A DNA stretch of 64,000 nucleotides from Salegentibacter holothuriorum (GTDB lineage Bacteria > Bacteroidota > Bacteroidia > Flavobacteriales > Flavobacteriaceae), in the NCBI RefSeq assembly GCF_900168045.1, contig NZ_FUYY01000003.1, positions 248,001 through 312,000 of the forward strand, in the 5' to 3' direction. The position numbers and the translations under genes are program-made. The notes beneath the pieces were generated by a model. It was not told the origin of the DNA and did not search any database. It saw only the letters and a list, made by a program, of their open reading frames with translations. Each line of letters opens with the position of its first letter. Positions within the stretch are counted from its first letter, which is position 1. Of this stretch, positions 34,672 through 43,992 are shown in pieces.

Positions 34672-34929
34672 CTATTCTTTTTTTGGTTTCTTGTCTTTCT
34701 TTGGAGGCATTGGACCACGGAGGTGAATTATGAGTCCGTTTAAGAAATTCCGAAGAAATTGATCGCCACATTCTACGTATTTCGGGTGATCTTCGGCTCT
34801 AAAAATTGCACCTAATTCACTTTTGGTGACTTTAAAATCTACCAAACCGCAAATCTTTACAATATCGTCGTCTCTTAATTTATGAGCGACCCTTAATTTT
34901 TTGAAAACATCGTTATTTGTTAATCCCAT
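34672..34929 (-). CDS. DUF1456 (YehS-like) family protein
   Basis: The 85-residue cytoplasmic protein contains one DUF1456 unit: NNDVFKKLRVAHKLRDDDIVK, the spaced Glu/Asp pair, and a C-terminal YVECGDQFLRNFLNGLIIHLRG. The family (E. coli YehS) usually has two such repeats, about 155 residues, so this single-repeat form is half length. A Lys-rich tail (PPKKDKKPKKE) is added after the domain. Function is unknown. It is monocistronic with a strong shared terminator. Confidence 0.88.
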   Translation of the reverse strand: MGLTNNDVFKKLRVAHKLRDDDIVKICGLVDFKVTKSELGAIFRAEDHPKYVECGDQFLRNFLNGLIIHLRGPMPPKKDKKPKKE

Positions 34930-34962
34930 AGTGCGAAAATAGTTTTTTTCTGAGTTTTGCTT

Positions 34963-36252
34963 TTAACTTTTCAGGTTTAATTGTCTTTCAATAGCATTTA
35001 TTCGGTCAATATCAGCTTCGTTCTTTATGGTTGATTTTGCATCTGCAAGAAAGTTCCTGGCTTCCTTATCTATTGCTTTATAATATGTTTCGCTAATAGA
35101 TTCCTGGGTTTTTAGGTAATAAAAAAGCATACCCATTTGTTGAACAATTATAATATCATGCTTGCAATAAGCTCTTATTGGGGCTAGCACCTGGTATAGT
35201 AATTCTTCGAAATCTACACTAGCCATTTTTATAAATACTTCGCCTTTGGTTTTTATATATTGTGTATCCTGTTTTTGCATTCTTAGTGCAAATAATTCTG
35301 TCAAATAATCAATTGCATTTAATGCAGTGCCGGGGTCATTTATACCTGGAGACATTGCTTTAAGAATAACTTCGGTAATTTGTTTAAAAGCAAGTACATA
35401 ATTGGTATTTACCAACTCGCCGCGTGCTAGGCTAAAATTAGAAAGGACTTTTTTTACTGTAGCTTCGTCTAATTCTTTTTTTGATTTAAAAAGAGGGATT
35501 CCATTTAAAATAAAGATTCCTTTTACCGGTAAGATTTCAATTTTTGTTTCTTCTTTTTTGCATATATCCAATAAGTTATCTTCAGATAAATTTTGAAAAT
35601 AACCGCTTTTTTCTGAATGATATTCATACCAGTTATCTGTTTCAGGAAAGCTTTCTTGCTTGGTTTTTTCATTCTTCAGTAAAAATTTTAGACGTGTTTT
35701 AGCCGTACTGAAGGTGTTGTCTAGAATATTATTTATCTGGATACTTTGTGAAATGTTATGAATAAAATATATGAAAGCTCCAATACAAAATACGGTGAGA
35801 ATGATTCCTACTAATACCGAAAAACCCGGAGTTTGGTATGAGCCGCCTTCTGGTTGAATGGAAACTGCTACAAAAATGCAGTAAATAATAGTAGCTAAAT
35901 AAGTACCTAAAATGAACTGATGATTTTTATCAGAAATTAGTCCGGGTAACAATCTTGGGGAATAATTACTGGCAGCCTGATTAAGTAAAACCATCACCAT
36001 AGAAAAGCTGAAAACCATCATTGAAATTAGTCCGGTTATACAGACGGTTAAAATACTTAAAGCAGTGTCTCCATTGTTTACCACTAACATTGGTATATGT
36101 TCTAGTAGATATTTGGAAGCGCCCTGATTTTCGAAATAGATAAGTGTAAAAGCTATGAGAAATCCAAAAAATGCCAATACACTGGGGTAAAAGGCAATTT
36201 TACTCTGAAGGTTGGTTAATAGAATGTAAATACGGTTAAAAAAATACTTCAT
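34963..36252 (-). CDS. DUF2254 family membrane protein
   Basis: The 429-residue inner-membrane protein has four N-terminal transmembrane helices (about residues 18-36, 58-82, 108-130 and 138-162). They include the family stretch SMVMVLLNQAASNYSPRLLPGL, which repeats the DUF2254 pattern. A soluble domain follows, with the other conserved segment MSPGINDPGTALNAIDYL (about residues 298-315). The C-terminal part is helical and charged. Function is unknown; the membrane-plus-regulatory domain layout is reminiscent of channels. It is divergent from the hsp20 gene. Confidence 0.9.
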   Translation of the reverse strand: MKYFFNRIYILLTNLQSKIAFYPSVLAFFGFLIAFTLIYFENQGASKYLLEHIPMLVVNNGDTALSILTVCITGLISMMVFSFSMVMVLLNQAASNYSPRLLPGLISDKNHQFILGTYLATIIYCIFVAVSIQPEGGSYQTPGFSVLVGIILTVFCIGAFIYFIHNISQSIQINNILDNTFSTAKTRLKFLLKNEKTKQESFPETDNWYEYHSEKSGYFQNLSEDNLLDICKKEETKIEILPVKGIFILNGIPLFKSKKELDEATVKKVLSNFSLARGELVNTNYVLAFKQITEVILKAMSPGINDPGTALNAIDYLTELFALRMQKQDTQYIKTKGEVFIKMASVDFEELLYQVLAPIRAYCKHDIIIVQQMGMLFYYLKTQESISETYYKAIDKEARNFLADAKSTIKNEADIDRINAIERQLNLKS

Positions 36253-36274
36253 TTAATTTTATTAGAAAGTTACC

Positions 36275-36282
36275 CAAATCTA
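36275..36282 (-). promoter_or_regulatory. Probable -7 box for the DUF2254 gene
   Basis: On the minus strand TAGATTTG matches TAnnTTTG, 22 bp upstream of the ATG at 36252. No matching -33 TTG at 17-23 bp. Confidence 0.35.
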
Positions 36283-36423
36283 CCTAAAAATCTACTTCAT
36301 TTTTAAAATTGCCAAAATGACATGAATATTAAGCAATATGGTGTCAAAAAGGCATATTTGTGAAATTGGACTTTTATTTGCTAATATTTTTTTAGAAAAA
36401 AAATAATCTAAAAAACAATAGTT

Positions 36424-36867
36424 ATGAGTTTAATTAAAAGAAATGAGGCTAATTGGCTGCCATCAGTTTTTGACGATATGTTTAAAACCGATTGGTTAGG
36501 AGGAACTACAAATGTAAACAGTATTGGAACCAGTATTCCCGCTGTAAACATTCAGGAAACCGAAGACAACTTTAGTGTAGAAGTTGCTGCACCGGGCAAA
36601 ACTAAAGAAGATTTTAATATTGAGCTGAACAACGATGTATTAACCATTTCTTCTGAAGAGAAACAAAAAAATGAAACTTCAGAGAAAAGTGGAAGGTATA
36701 CCAGAAAGGAATTTAGCTATAGCACTTTTAAAAGAGCATTCAGTTTACCAGATTCTGTAGATAGTGAGAAAATTTCAGCTTCTTATAAAGACGGAGTACT
36801 TACTATAGCATTACCAAAACGGGAAGAAGCCAAAGTACAGGCTAAACGAATGATTGATATTTCGTAA
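36424..36867 (+). CDS. Small heat-shock protein, Hsp20/alpha-crystallin family
   Basis: The 147-residue ATP-independent chaperone has an N-terminal region with LPSVFDDMFKTDW, and an alpha-crystallin domain at about residues 40-135 (VNIQETEDNFSVEVAAPGKTKEDFNIELN, then RKEFSYSTFKRAFSLP). The C-terminal I-x-I type motif appears in LTIALPK near the domain end, and the tail is MIDIS. It is cytoplasmic and forms oligomers that hold unfolding proteins. It is a single gene, followed by a strong terminator. Upstream, GCATATTTG at 36353-36361 has one mismatch to the -7 consensus. Confidence 0.95.
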   Translation: MSLIKRNEANWLPSVFDDMFKTDWLGGTTNVNSIGTSIPAVNIQETEDNFSVEVAAPGKTKEDFNIELNNDVLTISSEEKQKNETSEKSGRYTRKEFSYSTFKRAFSLPDSVDSEKISASYKDGVLTIALPKREEAKVQAKRMIDIS

Positions 36868-36893
36868 TTTAGAAAGTTAATTTAGTTAGTTTT

Positions 36894-36926
36894 AAAAAAA
36901 AACGTCCCTAAGCGGACGTTTTTTTA
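36894..36926 (+). terminator. Rho-independent terminator after hsp20
   Basis: A 7-bp stem, AACGTCC (36901-36907) / GGACGTT (36914-36920), with a 6-nt loop and A and T runs on either side. Confidence 0.93.
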
Positions 36927-37108
36927 TACTCATTTTTTACGTGTTCGGATACTCAGTTTTATTTAAATACAACTGAGATTAGAGGTTTATCTCGAAAATA
37001 TATACGCAATTGAATTTTTATACGTTAAAAAGAAACAGGGAACTCTATGATTATTTTATATAATTGATATATTTACCCACAAGAATAAGACCTACTAAAT
37101 CTATTTTT

Positions 37109-37798
37109 ATGAACAGATATTTTCTACTGATTTTTATTAGCATATTTTGTGTCTCGGGCTCGCAGGCCCAGGAATATAGTTTTGGAATAAAGGGAGGAGC
37201 CAATTACTCTATGACCGGAGAAATTGACGGTAGTTCTTCTGGAGGTGCAGGGTTTTTTGATGGAGTTGTTGAAGGCCAACCTAAGGTAGGTTTTCATGCA
37301 GGTGTATTTTTTGAATTGAATTTTGGGAAATTTTTTGTTCGTCCAGAGGTAATATATAATTCTATGGAAATGGAATTCGAATTTCCAGCGCAAAATTCAA
37401 TTTATTCAGTTGAAAAACTAAGCATTCCTTTATTGTTTGGTTATAATATTTGGGGGCCAATAGATGTTTATGCGGGGCCTGCTTATCAAAACATTATGAA
37501 TGCGACCATAGAAGGTACTGAGCCGGTTAACCAAACAATAGTTGTTCAAAATACACCACTAGCTATACAAGCTGGAGCAAAAGTGAGTTTAGGGAGATTT
37601 GAATTGGGTTTAAGATATGATAGATCTATGGCCAGTCAGGAATCCCAAGGGCTGGATTTTAATAATGGTCAATATGGTATTAACCTTACAGAATATGATG
37701 ATTTAAGAGTAAACCAATTTCTACTCAGCCTTAGCTTTAAGATAGGCGACAGCGAATCTAATCCAGGCCGAAGAAGAGGAAGAGGTTGTTACTTCTAA
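37109..37798 (+). CDS. Outer-membrane beta-barrel protein (porin-like)
   Basis: A TTG at 37064 can extend the frame, but ATG at 37109 gives a clear signal peptide (MNRYFLLIFISIFCVSGSQAQ), so I use it (229 residues). The mature part alternates polar and hydrophobic residues as in eight-strand barrels (FGIKGGANYSM, VGFHAGVFFELNFG, FFVRPEVIYNSMEMEF, LGRFELGLRYDRSM, VNQFLLSLSFKIG), as in the PorT/OmpW-like outer-membrane beta-barrel families of Bacteroidota. It should sit in the outer membrane. The C-terminus (RRRGRGCYF) is unusual for a barrel, basic and with a Cys next to the end. It is monocistronic. Confidence 0.85.
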   Translation: MNRYFLLIFISIFCVSGSQAQEYSFGIKGGANYSMTGEIDGSSSGGAGFFDGVVEGQPKVGFHAGVFFELNFGKFFVRPEVIYNSMEMEFEFPAQNSIYSVEKLSIPLLFGYNIWGPIDVYAGPAYQNIMNATIEGTEPVNQTIVVQNTPLAIQAGAKVSLGRFELGLRYDRSMASQESQGLDFNNGQYGINLTEYDDLRVNQFLLSLSFKIGDSESNPGRRRGRGCYF

Positions 37799-37820
37799 CA
37801 ATACATGTTTTAAATTATTA

Positions 37821-37860
37821 AAAAGCCTTAATTGTTAATTTTTCAATTAAGGCTTTTTTT
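37821..37860 (+). terminator. Rho-independent terminator after the beta-barrel gene
   Basis: A 13-bp stem, AAAGCCTTAATTG (37822-37834) / CAATTAAGGCTTT (37844-37856), followed by a T run. Confidence 0.95.
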
Positions 37861-37937
37861 ATTAATGGTTTTCTTAAATAAACATCTTAAAATCATTAAA
37901 TTGATAGCGTGTATTTGCACGGTTAAATTTCAACAAG

Positions 37938-38624
37938 ATGAAAGATCTCTATTCAATAAAACCTGAAAAACGCAAACGCCTTATTTTGATTTTAAGTGTC
38001 TTCTTTGTTCTTTTATTAATTACAGAATTTATTGAAAAAAAGAGCTTAAAAAGTATAGATCAGGATTTTTCTTCACTTTATCAGGATCGATTATTACCGG
38101 CAGCTCAAATGTATGAGCTTTCGGGATTATTGCACCAAAAAAGGATGTTCTTCGAGGATATAAAGGACGATGGTGAGTTTATTGCAGAATTAAATTTAAA
38201 AGAGATTAAGGCTTATAACACTCAAATTGATCAAGTTCTAAAAGATTATGGGAAAACCTATTTGGTAAATAGGGAGAAAGTCTATTTTGAAGAATTTAAT
38301 AAGCATTATCACGAGTATTTGATACTGGAGAATACTATTCTTGAGAATTTACAGGAAGAAGATTTTAGTACTGCTAATTATCTTATTAGTGAAAATGCTA
38401 TTGATTATTTTAAGATCCTAAACCTTAATTTGCATAATATTGCCGGTATCCAGCCCGAAGTAGGAGAGGAACTTATGGCTCATTATAAATCAAGCTCCGG
38501 GATGACATCTTTATTGTATTACTTCAAAATAGCCCTTACCATTCTTATAGGTGTGTTTGTTCTGCGACTTCTTGGTCTAGAGCAATTAATTCGGCGTCCA
38601 AAGCAAAAATTTGAATTAAATTAG
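37938..38624 (+). CDS. Orphan four-helix-bundle (4HB_MCP-like) sensor membrane protein
   Basis: The 228-residue protein has a transmembrane helix at about residues 14-33, a periplasmic helical domain (about 34-190) and a second transmembrane helix (about 192-212). The domain is rich in Leu, Glu and Lys with LHQKRMFFED near residue 66, as in the 4HB_MCP ligand-sensing bundle of chemoreceptors. No HAMP, methyl-accepting, kinase or diguanylate domain follows: the protein ends 16 residues after the second helix. It could sense or dimerise and act through a partner. The call is by pattern and not certain. Confidence 0.65.
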   Translation: MKDLYSIKPEKRKRLILILSVFFVLLLITEFIEKKSLKSIDQDFSSLYQDRLLPAAQMYELSGLLHQKRMFFEDIKDDGEFIAELNLKEIKAYNTQIDQVLKDYGKTYLVNREKVYFEEFNKHYHEYLILENTILENLQEEDFSTANYLISENAIDYFKILNLNLHNIAGIQPEVGEELMAHYKSSSGMTSLLYYFKIALTILIGVFVLRLLGLEQLIRRPKQKFELN

Positions 38625-39229
38625 TTATTCAATCTCGTAAGGATGATTGTAAGAATTTTCTTTAGTTTTCAAAAAGAATAAGCTTTTCTAATTTTAGGCT
38701 CTTATTACCTTTTACTTAAAATACTTACTTTTTAATTAATAAAATATATCATTCTATAGTTTATATTGCTGTTTGTTTAGTGAAAGCCTAAAAATCATAT
38801 AGGTGATTATGCTGATTAACAAAATTTTAAGCATTATATCGAAAAATATTTAGATGCGTGCTATTAATATGTAAATTTAAATAAGAATTAGATGCCTCTA
38901 CCTTCTAGTTCTATTCCCCCCAATCACCTTTAACTTTGGAAGTCTAAAATTGAATATCCCAAAAAATGGTTGCATAAGTGCGCCATTACTTAAAATATAG
39001 AAGCCCCTTTTCTATTTTATTTGAGAGTAGAAATAATTTTTCTAAAACAAAGTGAAGCCTCCCGTAATTAGATAATGGGACTCACTGTGACGAAGTCATG
39101 AAAAATTTATAGTTCGTATTTAAAAATATTACACCCCCCAATAAAGGATTTACAAACTACATTTTATTGATTTTTTTTTCAAATGTGTGTAATCCGAAAG
39201 TTTAAATTATTAATCTAATCACTTGAATT
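38625..39229. other. 605-bp non-coding region upstream of the polysaccharide cluster
   Basis: No frame longer than about 60 codons that looks coding, and no tRNA. TAACTTTG at 38931-38938 matches the -7 consensus but lacks the -33 TTG; if used, the leader would be almost 300 nt. Near 39058-39090 there is a Pur/Pyr-rich, GC-richer patch (CCTCCCG ... ATGGGACTCA) in AT-rich DNA that could fold. Length and position suggest promoter and leader control of the cluster. No UpxY/NusG-like antiterminator gene is present. Confidence 0.35.
38931..38938 (+). promoter_or_regulatory. Possible -7 box for the polysaccharide operon
   Basis: TAACTTTG matches TAnnTTTG. No -33 TTG at 17-23 bp. It is 291 bp upstream of the first cluster gene, so its link to it is uncertain. 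Confidence 0.25.
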
Positions 39230-40576
39230 GTGAAGGGGTCGTATTTTATTATTCCATTGTCAGTTGTTATTCATTTAATGATAATCAACCTGAGTCTTTA
39301 TTTTCTTACACCTGAGACCTATACTAAAACTTTAGCTTTAAGTGTTAATATATCCTGGTTAGTGATAGGTATTGGACTTAATTTCTATAGTATTGATAGG
39401 AAGGAAAAATTCACACATAAATTTCATAAATTTTTACGGCACTTTTTTGTTTTTGTACTTTCTTATTTTAGTGTATTAGCTTTCCTAAAGATTGAATTCA
39501 ATCCTCAAAAGCAGATTTTGGTTTTATTGTCATTATTGTTTTTTCTGTTGTTTTACAGGTGGCTTTTTTTTGAGACCAGAAAATACTATCGTCAAGGTGG
39601 AGGTAACTCTTTAAAAGTGATAATCTTAGGCAATGATAAAAATTTAATACGGCTCGAAAATATCTTTAATGATCCAGATTATGGCTATAGATATCTTGGT
39701 TATTTCCATGGTAAAAAAGAAAAACATACTATGGGTAAACATCTTGGTGATTTTGAAGATTGTTTCCGTTTTATAACAGAACAGGAAGTCGATGAAATTT
39801 ATTGTTCCGTTAGTCAATTTACTAAATCAGAGTTACTAAGAATTAGGGCTTTTTCTGATAATCATCTAGCGAAATTAAAACTAATTCCAGATAATAAGGG
39901 GGTTTATTCAAGTTCAATGGAATTTGAAATTTTTGAAAACTTACCTATTCTCAATCTTAGGAAATCTCCACTTGATAAAAATTATGCAAAATATGGTAAG
40001 CGTATTTTTGATATTGTTTTTTCATCATTAGTGATTGTAGTTATACTTTCCTGGTTGATACCACTACTTTTTATACTGAACTTTTTTGAATCTAAAGGCC
40101 CGGTTATTTTTAAACAATTACGTCACGGAAAAGACAAAAAAATCTTTTGGTGCTATAAATTTAGATCTATGGGAGTAAATCCAGAAGCCAATAGTAAAAT
40201 GTGTACTCGTAATGATCTAAGAGTAACAAAAATTGGAAAATTCATTAGAAAAACCAGTATTGATGAATTACCGCAATTTATAAACGTATTTCTGGGCGAT
40301 ATGAGTGTGGTTGGACCCAGGCCGCATATGGAACTCCATACTATGAAATATGAAAATAATATAGATAAATACCTGGTGAGGCATTTCGCTAAACCCGGAA
40401 TAACGGGGCTAGCCCAGGTAAGGGGTTATCGTGGTGAGATTATAAGAAAATCAGATATTATTAATAGAACTCGGATGGACATTTTTTATCTGGAAAAATG
40501 GACAGCACTGCTAGATCTGAAAATTATTTATCAAACGATTCATAACTGCATTTACGGCGAAGGAAAAGCCTATTAG
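39230..40576 (+). CDS. Undecaprenyl-phosphate sugar phosphotransferase (WcaJ/EpsL-like)
   Basis: The 448-residue polyprenyl-glycosylphosphotransferase has five transmembrane segments in the first half, a CoA-binding-like Rossmann domain (about residues 120-235), then the catalytic domain after a re-entrant helix. The bacterial sugar transferase motifs are present: KRIFDIVFSS, FKQLRHGKDKKIFWCYKFRSM, IDELPQFINVFLGDMSVVGPRP and KPGITGLAQVRGY. It transfers the first sugar phosphate (typically glucose-1-P) to undecaprenyl phosphate on the inner face of the membrane. GTG at 39230 is the start; an in-frame stop lies just upstream at 39224. First gene of the cluster. Confidence 0.95.
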   Translation: MKGSYFIIPLSVVIHLMIINLSLYFLTPETYTKTLALSVNISWLVIGIGLNFYSIDRKEKFTHKFHKFLRHFFVFVLSYFSVLAFLKIEFNPQKQILVLLSLLFFLLFYRWLFFETRKYYRQGGGNSLKVIILGNDKNLIRLENIFNDPDYGYRYLGYFHGKKEKHTMGKHLGDFEDCFRFITEQEVDEIYCSVSQFTKSELLRIRAFSDNHLAKLKLIPDNKGVYSSSMEFEIFENLPILNLRKSPLDKNYAKYGKRIFDIVFSSLVIVVILSWLIPLLFILNFFESKGPVIFKQLRHGKDKKIFWCYKFRSMGVNPEANSKMCTRNDLRVTKIGKFIRKTSIDELPQFINVFLGDMSVVGPRPHMELHTMKYENNIDKYLVRHFAKPGITGLAQVRGYRGEIIRKSDIINRTRMDIFYLEKWTALLDLKIIYQTIHNCIYGEGKAY

Positions 40577-40613
40577 TATTTGTTAACCCTTTTTATAAAA
40601 TTAGTCACCTCCT

Positions 40614-41438
40614 ATGAAAAATTCAACTACACCTTTAATGCTTTCTTCAAAGGGAAGTCTTAAAAAAAATCGATTTATAATTTTAGTTTTCATCTCAGTG
40701 ATTTCTTTAAGCTCTTGTGTGAATGTTAAGAAAGCAACTTATTTTAATGAAATTCCTGATACAGAATTTAAATCCAGATTTCAAAATATGGAACCTGTAA
40801 TCAAGGAGAATGATTTGCTAAGTATATCGGTTAGCAGTTTAAACCCAGAAGCTACAGAAGTTTTTAATGCTTCCAATGTTTCTGTGACACAAACCTCAAC
40901 TGCCACAGGAACTACTACTCAGGCTTCTGGTTATCTGGTAGATCACGAAGGCTTTATTAGGTTTCCCTTTTTAGGTACCATAAAAGCAGCGGGGAAAACT
41001 AAACAGCAATTAAGGGAAGAAATTACAAAAGAACTGATAGATCGCAAGCTTTTGCTAGAGCCCATAGTAGACATTAGATATTTGAATTATAGGGTTTCTG
41101 TGCTTGGCGAAGTAAAGGATCCTTCAGTATTGACCATTCCTAGTGAAAAAGTAACTTTATTAGAAGCTTTAGGTTTAGCCGGGGACCTTACAGTGTATGC
41201 AAAACGTGATAATATTCTATTAATAAGGGAAGAAGGAAATGTAAAAAAACTGATTAGGCTTGATTTAACTTCAGAAGAAATATTTACCTCGCCATATTAT
41301 AATCTTAAGTCTAATGATATTATTTATGTTGAAGCTAATAAGTCTAAAGTAGCCTCTACAAGCAGGGTCAATCAATGGTTGCCTATTATTATTAGTTCTC
41401 TTTCTCTAGCTGTCATTGCCTTAGACAGGTTCCTGTAA
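40614..41438 (+). CDS. Polysaccharide export lipoprotein (Wza-like)
   Basis: The 274-residue outer-membrane polysaccharide export protein has a lipoprotein signal with C35 (ISLSSC) after an unusually long polar leader, then a Poly_export domain (about 60-165: DLLSISVSSLNPEA, HEGFIRFPFLGTIKAAGKTKQQLREEI) and an SLBB domain (about 168-240: VSVLGEVKDP). A C-terminal hydrophobic helix (WLPIIISSLSLAVIALDRF) is like that seen in Bacteroidota Wza homologues. It should form the octameric export channel. It lies 37 bp after the WcaJ-like gene and 15 bp before the Wzc-like gene. Confidence 0.95.
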   Translation: MKNSTTPLMLSSKGSLKKNRFIILVFISVISLSSCVNVKKATYFNEIPDTEFKSRFQNMEPVIKENDLLSISVSSLNPEATEVFNASNVSVTQTSTATGTTTQASGYLVDHEGFIRFPFLGTIKAAGKTKQQLREEITKELIDRKLLLEPIVDIRYLNYRVSVLGEVKDPSVLTIPSEKVTLLEALGLAGDLTVYAKRDNILLIREEGNVKKLIRLDLTSEEIFTSPYYNLKSNDIIYVEANKSKVASTSRVNQWLPIIISSLSLAVIALDRFL

Positions 41439-41453
41439 CTAAATAGAAAAGAC

Positions 41454-43769
41454 ATGAAATACAATTCTAACACCGGAAAAGAGGATAATCTTTTCAGGTA
41501 TATCATAAAGACATTTTTTCCTTTTTGGCCACTATTCTTGGTGCTTGTCGTGGTTTGTGTTTTAGGAGCCTGGGGATATCTAAAATACGTTACTCCAATT
41601 TATGAGGCCTCAGCTTCAATTATGATAAAAGATGAGGAAAAGGGAGTGGATAATTCTAGAATTATGGAAAGTATAAATCCCTTTGATTCAAAAAAAATTG
41701 TAGAGAATGAAATTGAAGTTCTAAAGTCCAGAGATTTAATGAAATCGGTTGTTAGAGACTTGGATCTTTACGCTCCCATCTATGAAGATGGCAGGATTAA
41801 AGCTATTTCAGCTTATACTTCAAGTCCAATCAAGGTGATAGTTAAAGAACCAAATAGGATTAGTATCTCAAATGAAGAACCAGAAAAGCATTTTTTCAAT
41901 TATAATTTTAACGAAGAAAATGTTGTTTTCTCTGGTAAGGAATATTCACTAAATAAGTGGTTTGAGATTTCAAATGGACAAACAATTATGTTTGTAAAGA
42001 ATGATAATGTAAATAAGAAAGCAAGTAATCCATTGTTTTTTTATTTATTGAACCCCAAGATAATTTCTACTAGTTTATTAGATGAATTAGATATAAGTAC
42101 TTCTAATAAGCTTTCATCGGTAGTTAATTTAAGTATTAAGGACGAGGTACCAGAAAGAGCTGAAAATATTCTTAACCGCTTAATTTACCAGTACAACCAA
42201 AAAATAATTAAGGATCAAAATGAACTTGCCTTAAGTACTATGACTTTTATTGATGAAAGAATTGAAAATGTAGAAGAAGAGTTAGATGAACTTGAATATA
42301 AAATTCAACAATATAAGTCTAATGAAGGTGTGGTAGATTTGAGTGAACAAGGTAGGTTATATCTTCAGGATGTTGGTGAGAACGACAAACAAATTTCGGA
42401 ACTTGAACTTCAGCTAGCTGTATTAAATAATGTTGAAAATTATGTAATTTCAAAAGGTAGCGCTGGAGGTATGGTTCCTTCAACACTTGGAATTAGTGAT
42501 CCAATTTTATCACAGCTTATTGAGAAGCTATATAATCTTGAAGTAGACTATGAGAGGTTAAAGAAAACTACCGGCGAAAACAATCCAATTTTAACTTCTA
42601 TTTCCAATCAAATTTCTAAAATTAGACCAAGTATATTAGAAAATGTAAAAAGCCAAAGGCAGAATTTACAATCAAGATTAAGTAGTTTGAACTCTAATAA
42701 CAGGAGGTTTAACTCTACTTTGAGAAACATTCCAGGAAAGGAAAGGACACTCCTTGAAATAAATAGGCGAAAAACAATTAAAAATAACTTGTTCTCTTAT
42801 CTTCTTCAAAAAAGAGAGGAAGCAGCCCTGGCAAATGTGCCTACAAATGAAAATAGTGCGATGATTGATAAAGCTGAGGCGTCAATTTATCCAGTAAGCC
42901 CCAAACCACTTTTTATATACTTAATAGCTATTTTACTTGCTGTTGGAATTGGGACTGGTTATGTGGTAGGAAAGGAAGTTCTTAGTGGTATGGTTTTATA
43001 TAGAGATGATATTGAGGGTCTTACGGATATTCCTGTGATTGCCGAACTATTTTACGCAAAGAAATCAAAGAATAAGAAATTTAAAAAACCACAGGACTTT
43101 GTTTTAATTGAGCAGTTTAGGCAATTAGGTGCGAGACTTGGTTTATATAGGCAGGATATTCAAAATAAGAGAATATTAGTCACTTCTGGAATTTCTGGTG
43201 AAGGAAAAAGTTTTGTAAGCTCCAACCTTGCCTTTAGTTTAGCACAAACAGGAAAGAGAGTAGTTCTTGTAGACATGGATTTCAGAAAACATAATACTTC
43301 AGAATTGTTTAATCTCTCCAACTCGAAAGGTATTATAGGTTTATTAAAGGGAGAAGTAACTTACGATGAAATTATTCATCCATCTGAAGTAAACTCAAAT
43401 TTATTTGTAATAGGTACTGGTGCCAGGGCAGATGATTATACTGAAACGCTATTAAATGGGAAGTTAGAATTCCTAATGGATTCGCTGTCAGATGATTTTG
43501 AGTATATTATAATTGATACCGCTCCAGTAAATATTTTAGCTGAAGTAAACCTCATAGCAGAGTTTAGTGAAAAAACTTTATTCGTTGTAAGACACGGTTA
43601 TACTTCAAAGGAGTCTCTTAAAAGACTTGATGAATCAGCAGGTTTACAATCGCTTAAAAATGTTTCTATTGTTTTTAATGGATTGAAAGTTAGGGGTATG
43701 GTGCTTACAGATTATGGCTATGGTTACGACTTAAAACATGTAATGTCTTATGCTAATCAAAAAACTTAA
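41454..43769 (+). CDS. Polysaccharide chain-length determinant/tyrosine autokinase (Wzc-like)
   Basis: The 771-residue inner-membrane protein has a Wzz-type N-terminal domain with a transmembrane helix at about residues 20-42, a long periplasmic coiled-coil region, a second helix near 480-500, and a cytoplasmic BY-kinase domain. The kinase has Walker A SGISGEGKS (578-586, K585), Walker A' VVLVDMDFRK and Walker B IIIDTAPV. The Tyr cluster lies in the tail (LTDYGYGYDLKHVMSYANQ; four Tyr). It controls polymer length and, by autophosphorylation cycles, export with the Wza-like protein. Confidence 0.95.
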   Translation: MKYNSNTGKEDNLFRYIIKTFFPFWPLFLVLVVVCVLGAWGYLKYVTPIYEASASIMIKDEEKGVDNSRIMESINPFDSKKIVENEIEVLKSRDLMKSVVRDLDLYAPIYEDGRIKAISAYTSSPIKVIVKEPNRISISNEEPEKHFFNYNFNEENVVFSGKEYSLNKWFEISNGQTIMFVKNDNVNKKASNPLFFYLLNPKIISTSLLDELDISTSNKLSSVVNLSIKDEVPERAENILNRLIYQYNQKIIKDQNELALSTMTFIDERIENVEEELDELEYKIQQYKSNEGVVDLSEQGRLYLQDVGENDKQISELELQLAVLNNVENYVISKGSAGGMVPSTLGISDPILSQLIEKLYNLEVDYERLKKTTGENNPILTSISNQISKIRPSILENVKSQRQNLQSRLSSLNSNNRRFNSTLRNIPGKERTLLEINRRKTIKNNLFSYLLQKREEAALANVPTNENSAMIDKAEASIYPVSPKPLFIYLIAILLAVGIGTGYVVGKEVLSGMVLYRDDIEGLTDIPVIAELFYAKKSKNKKFKKPQDFVLIEQFRQLGARLGLYRQDIQNKRILVTSGISGEGKSFVSSNLAFSLAQTGKRVVLVDMDFRKHNTSELFNLSNSKGIIGLLKGEVTYDEIIHPSEVNSNLFVIGTGARADDYTETLLNGKLEFLMDSLSDDFEYIIIDTAPVNILAEVNLIAEFSEKTLFVVRHGYTSKESLKRLDESAGLQSLKNVSIVFNGLKVRGMVLTDYGYGYDLKHVMSYANQKT

Positions 43770-43992
43770 GCCTTAACAATAATTAATATCTAAAATTAAA
43801 TTTTTTCAATCTGGTTTATAATCGCCTAAACCAATTTTGTGAAGCAAAGATTCAAAACTGATTTTTGCAAAAATTCCATAGCTATTTCCCCATATCAGAA
43901 GAATACTAATTTAATACATAATCTAAAGAGTATTAATGCAATTTTTAAGATTTAAAAGAGAATAATAATTATATAAATAAAAAAATCATAGA

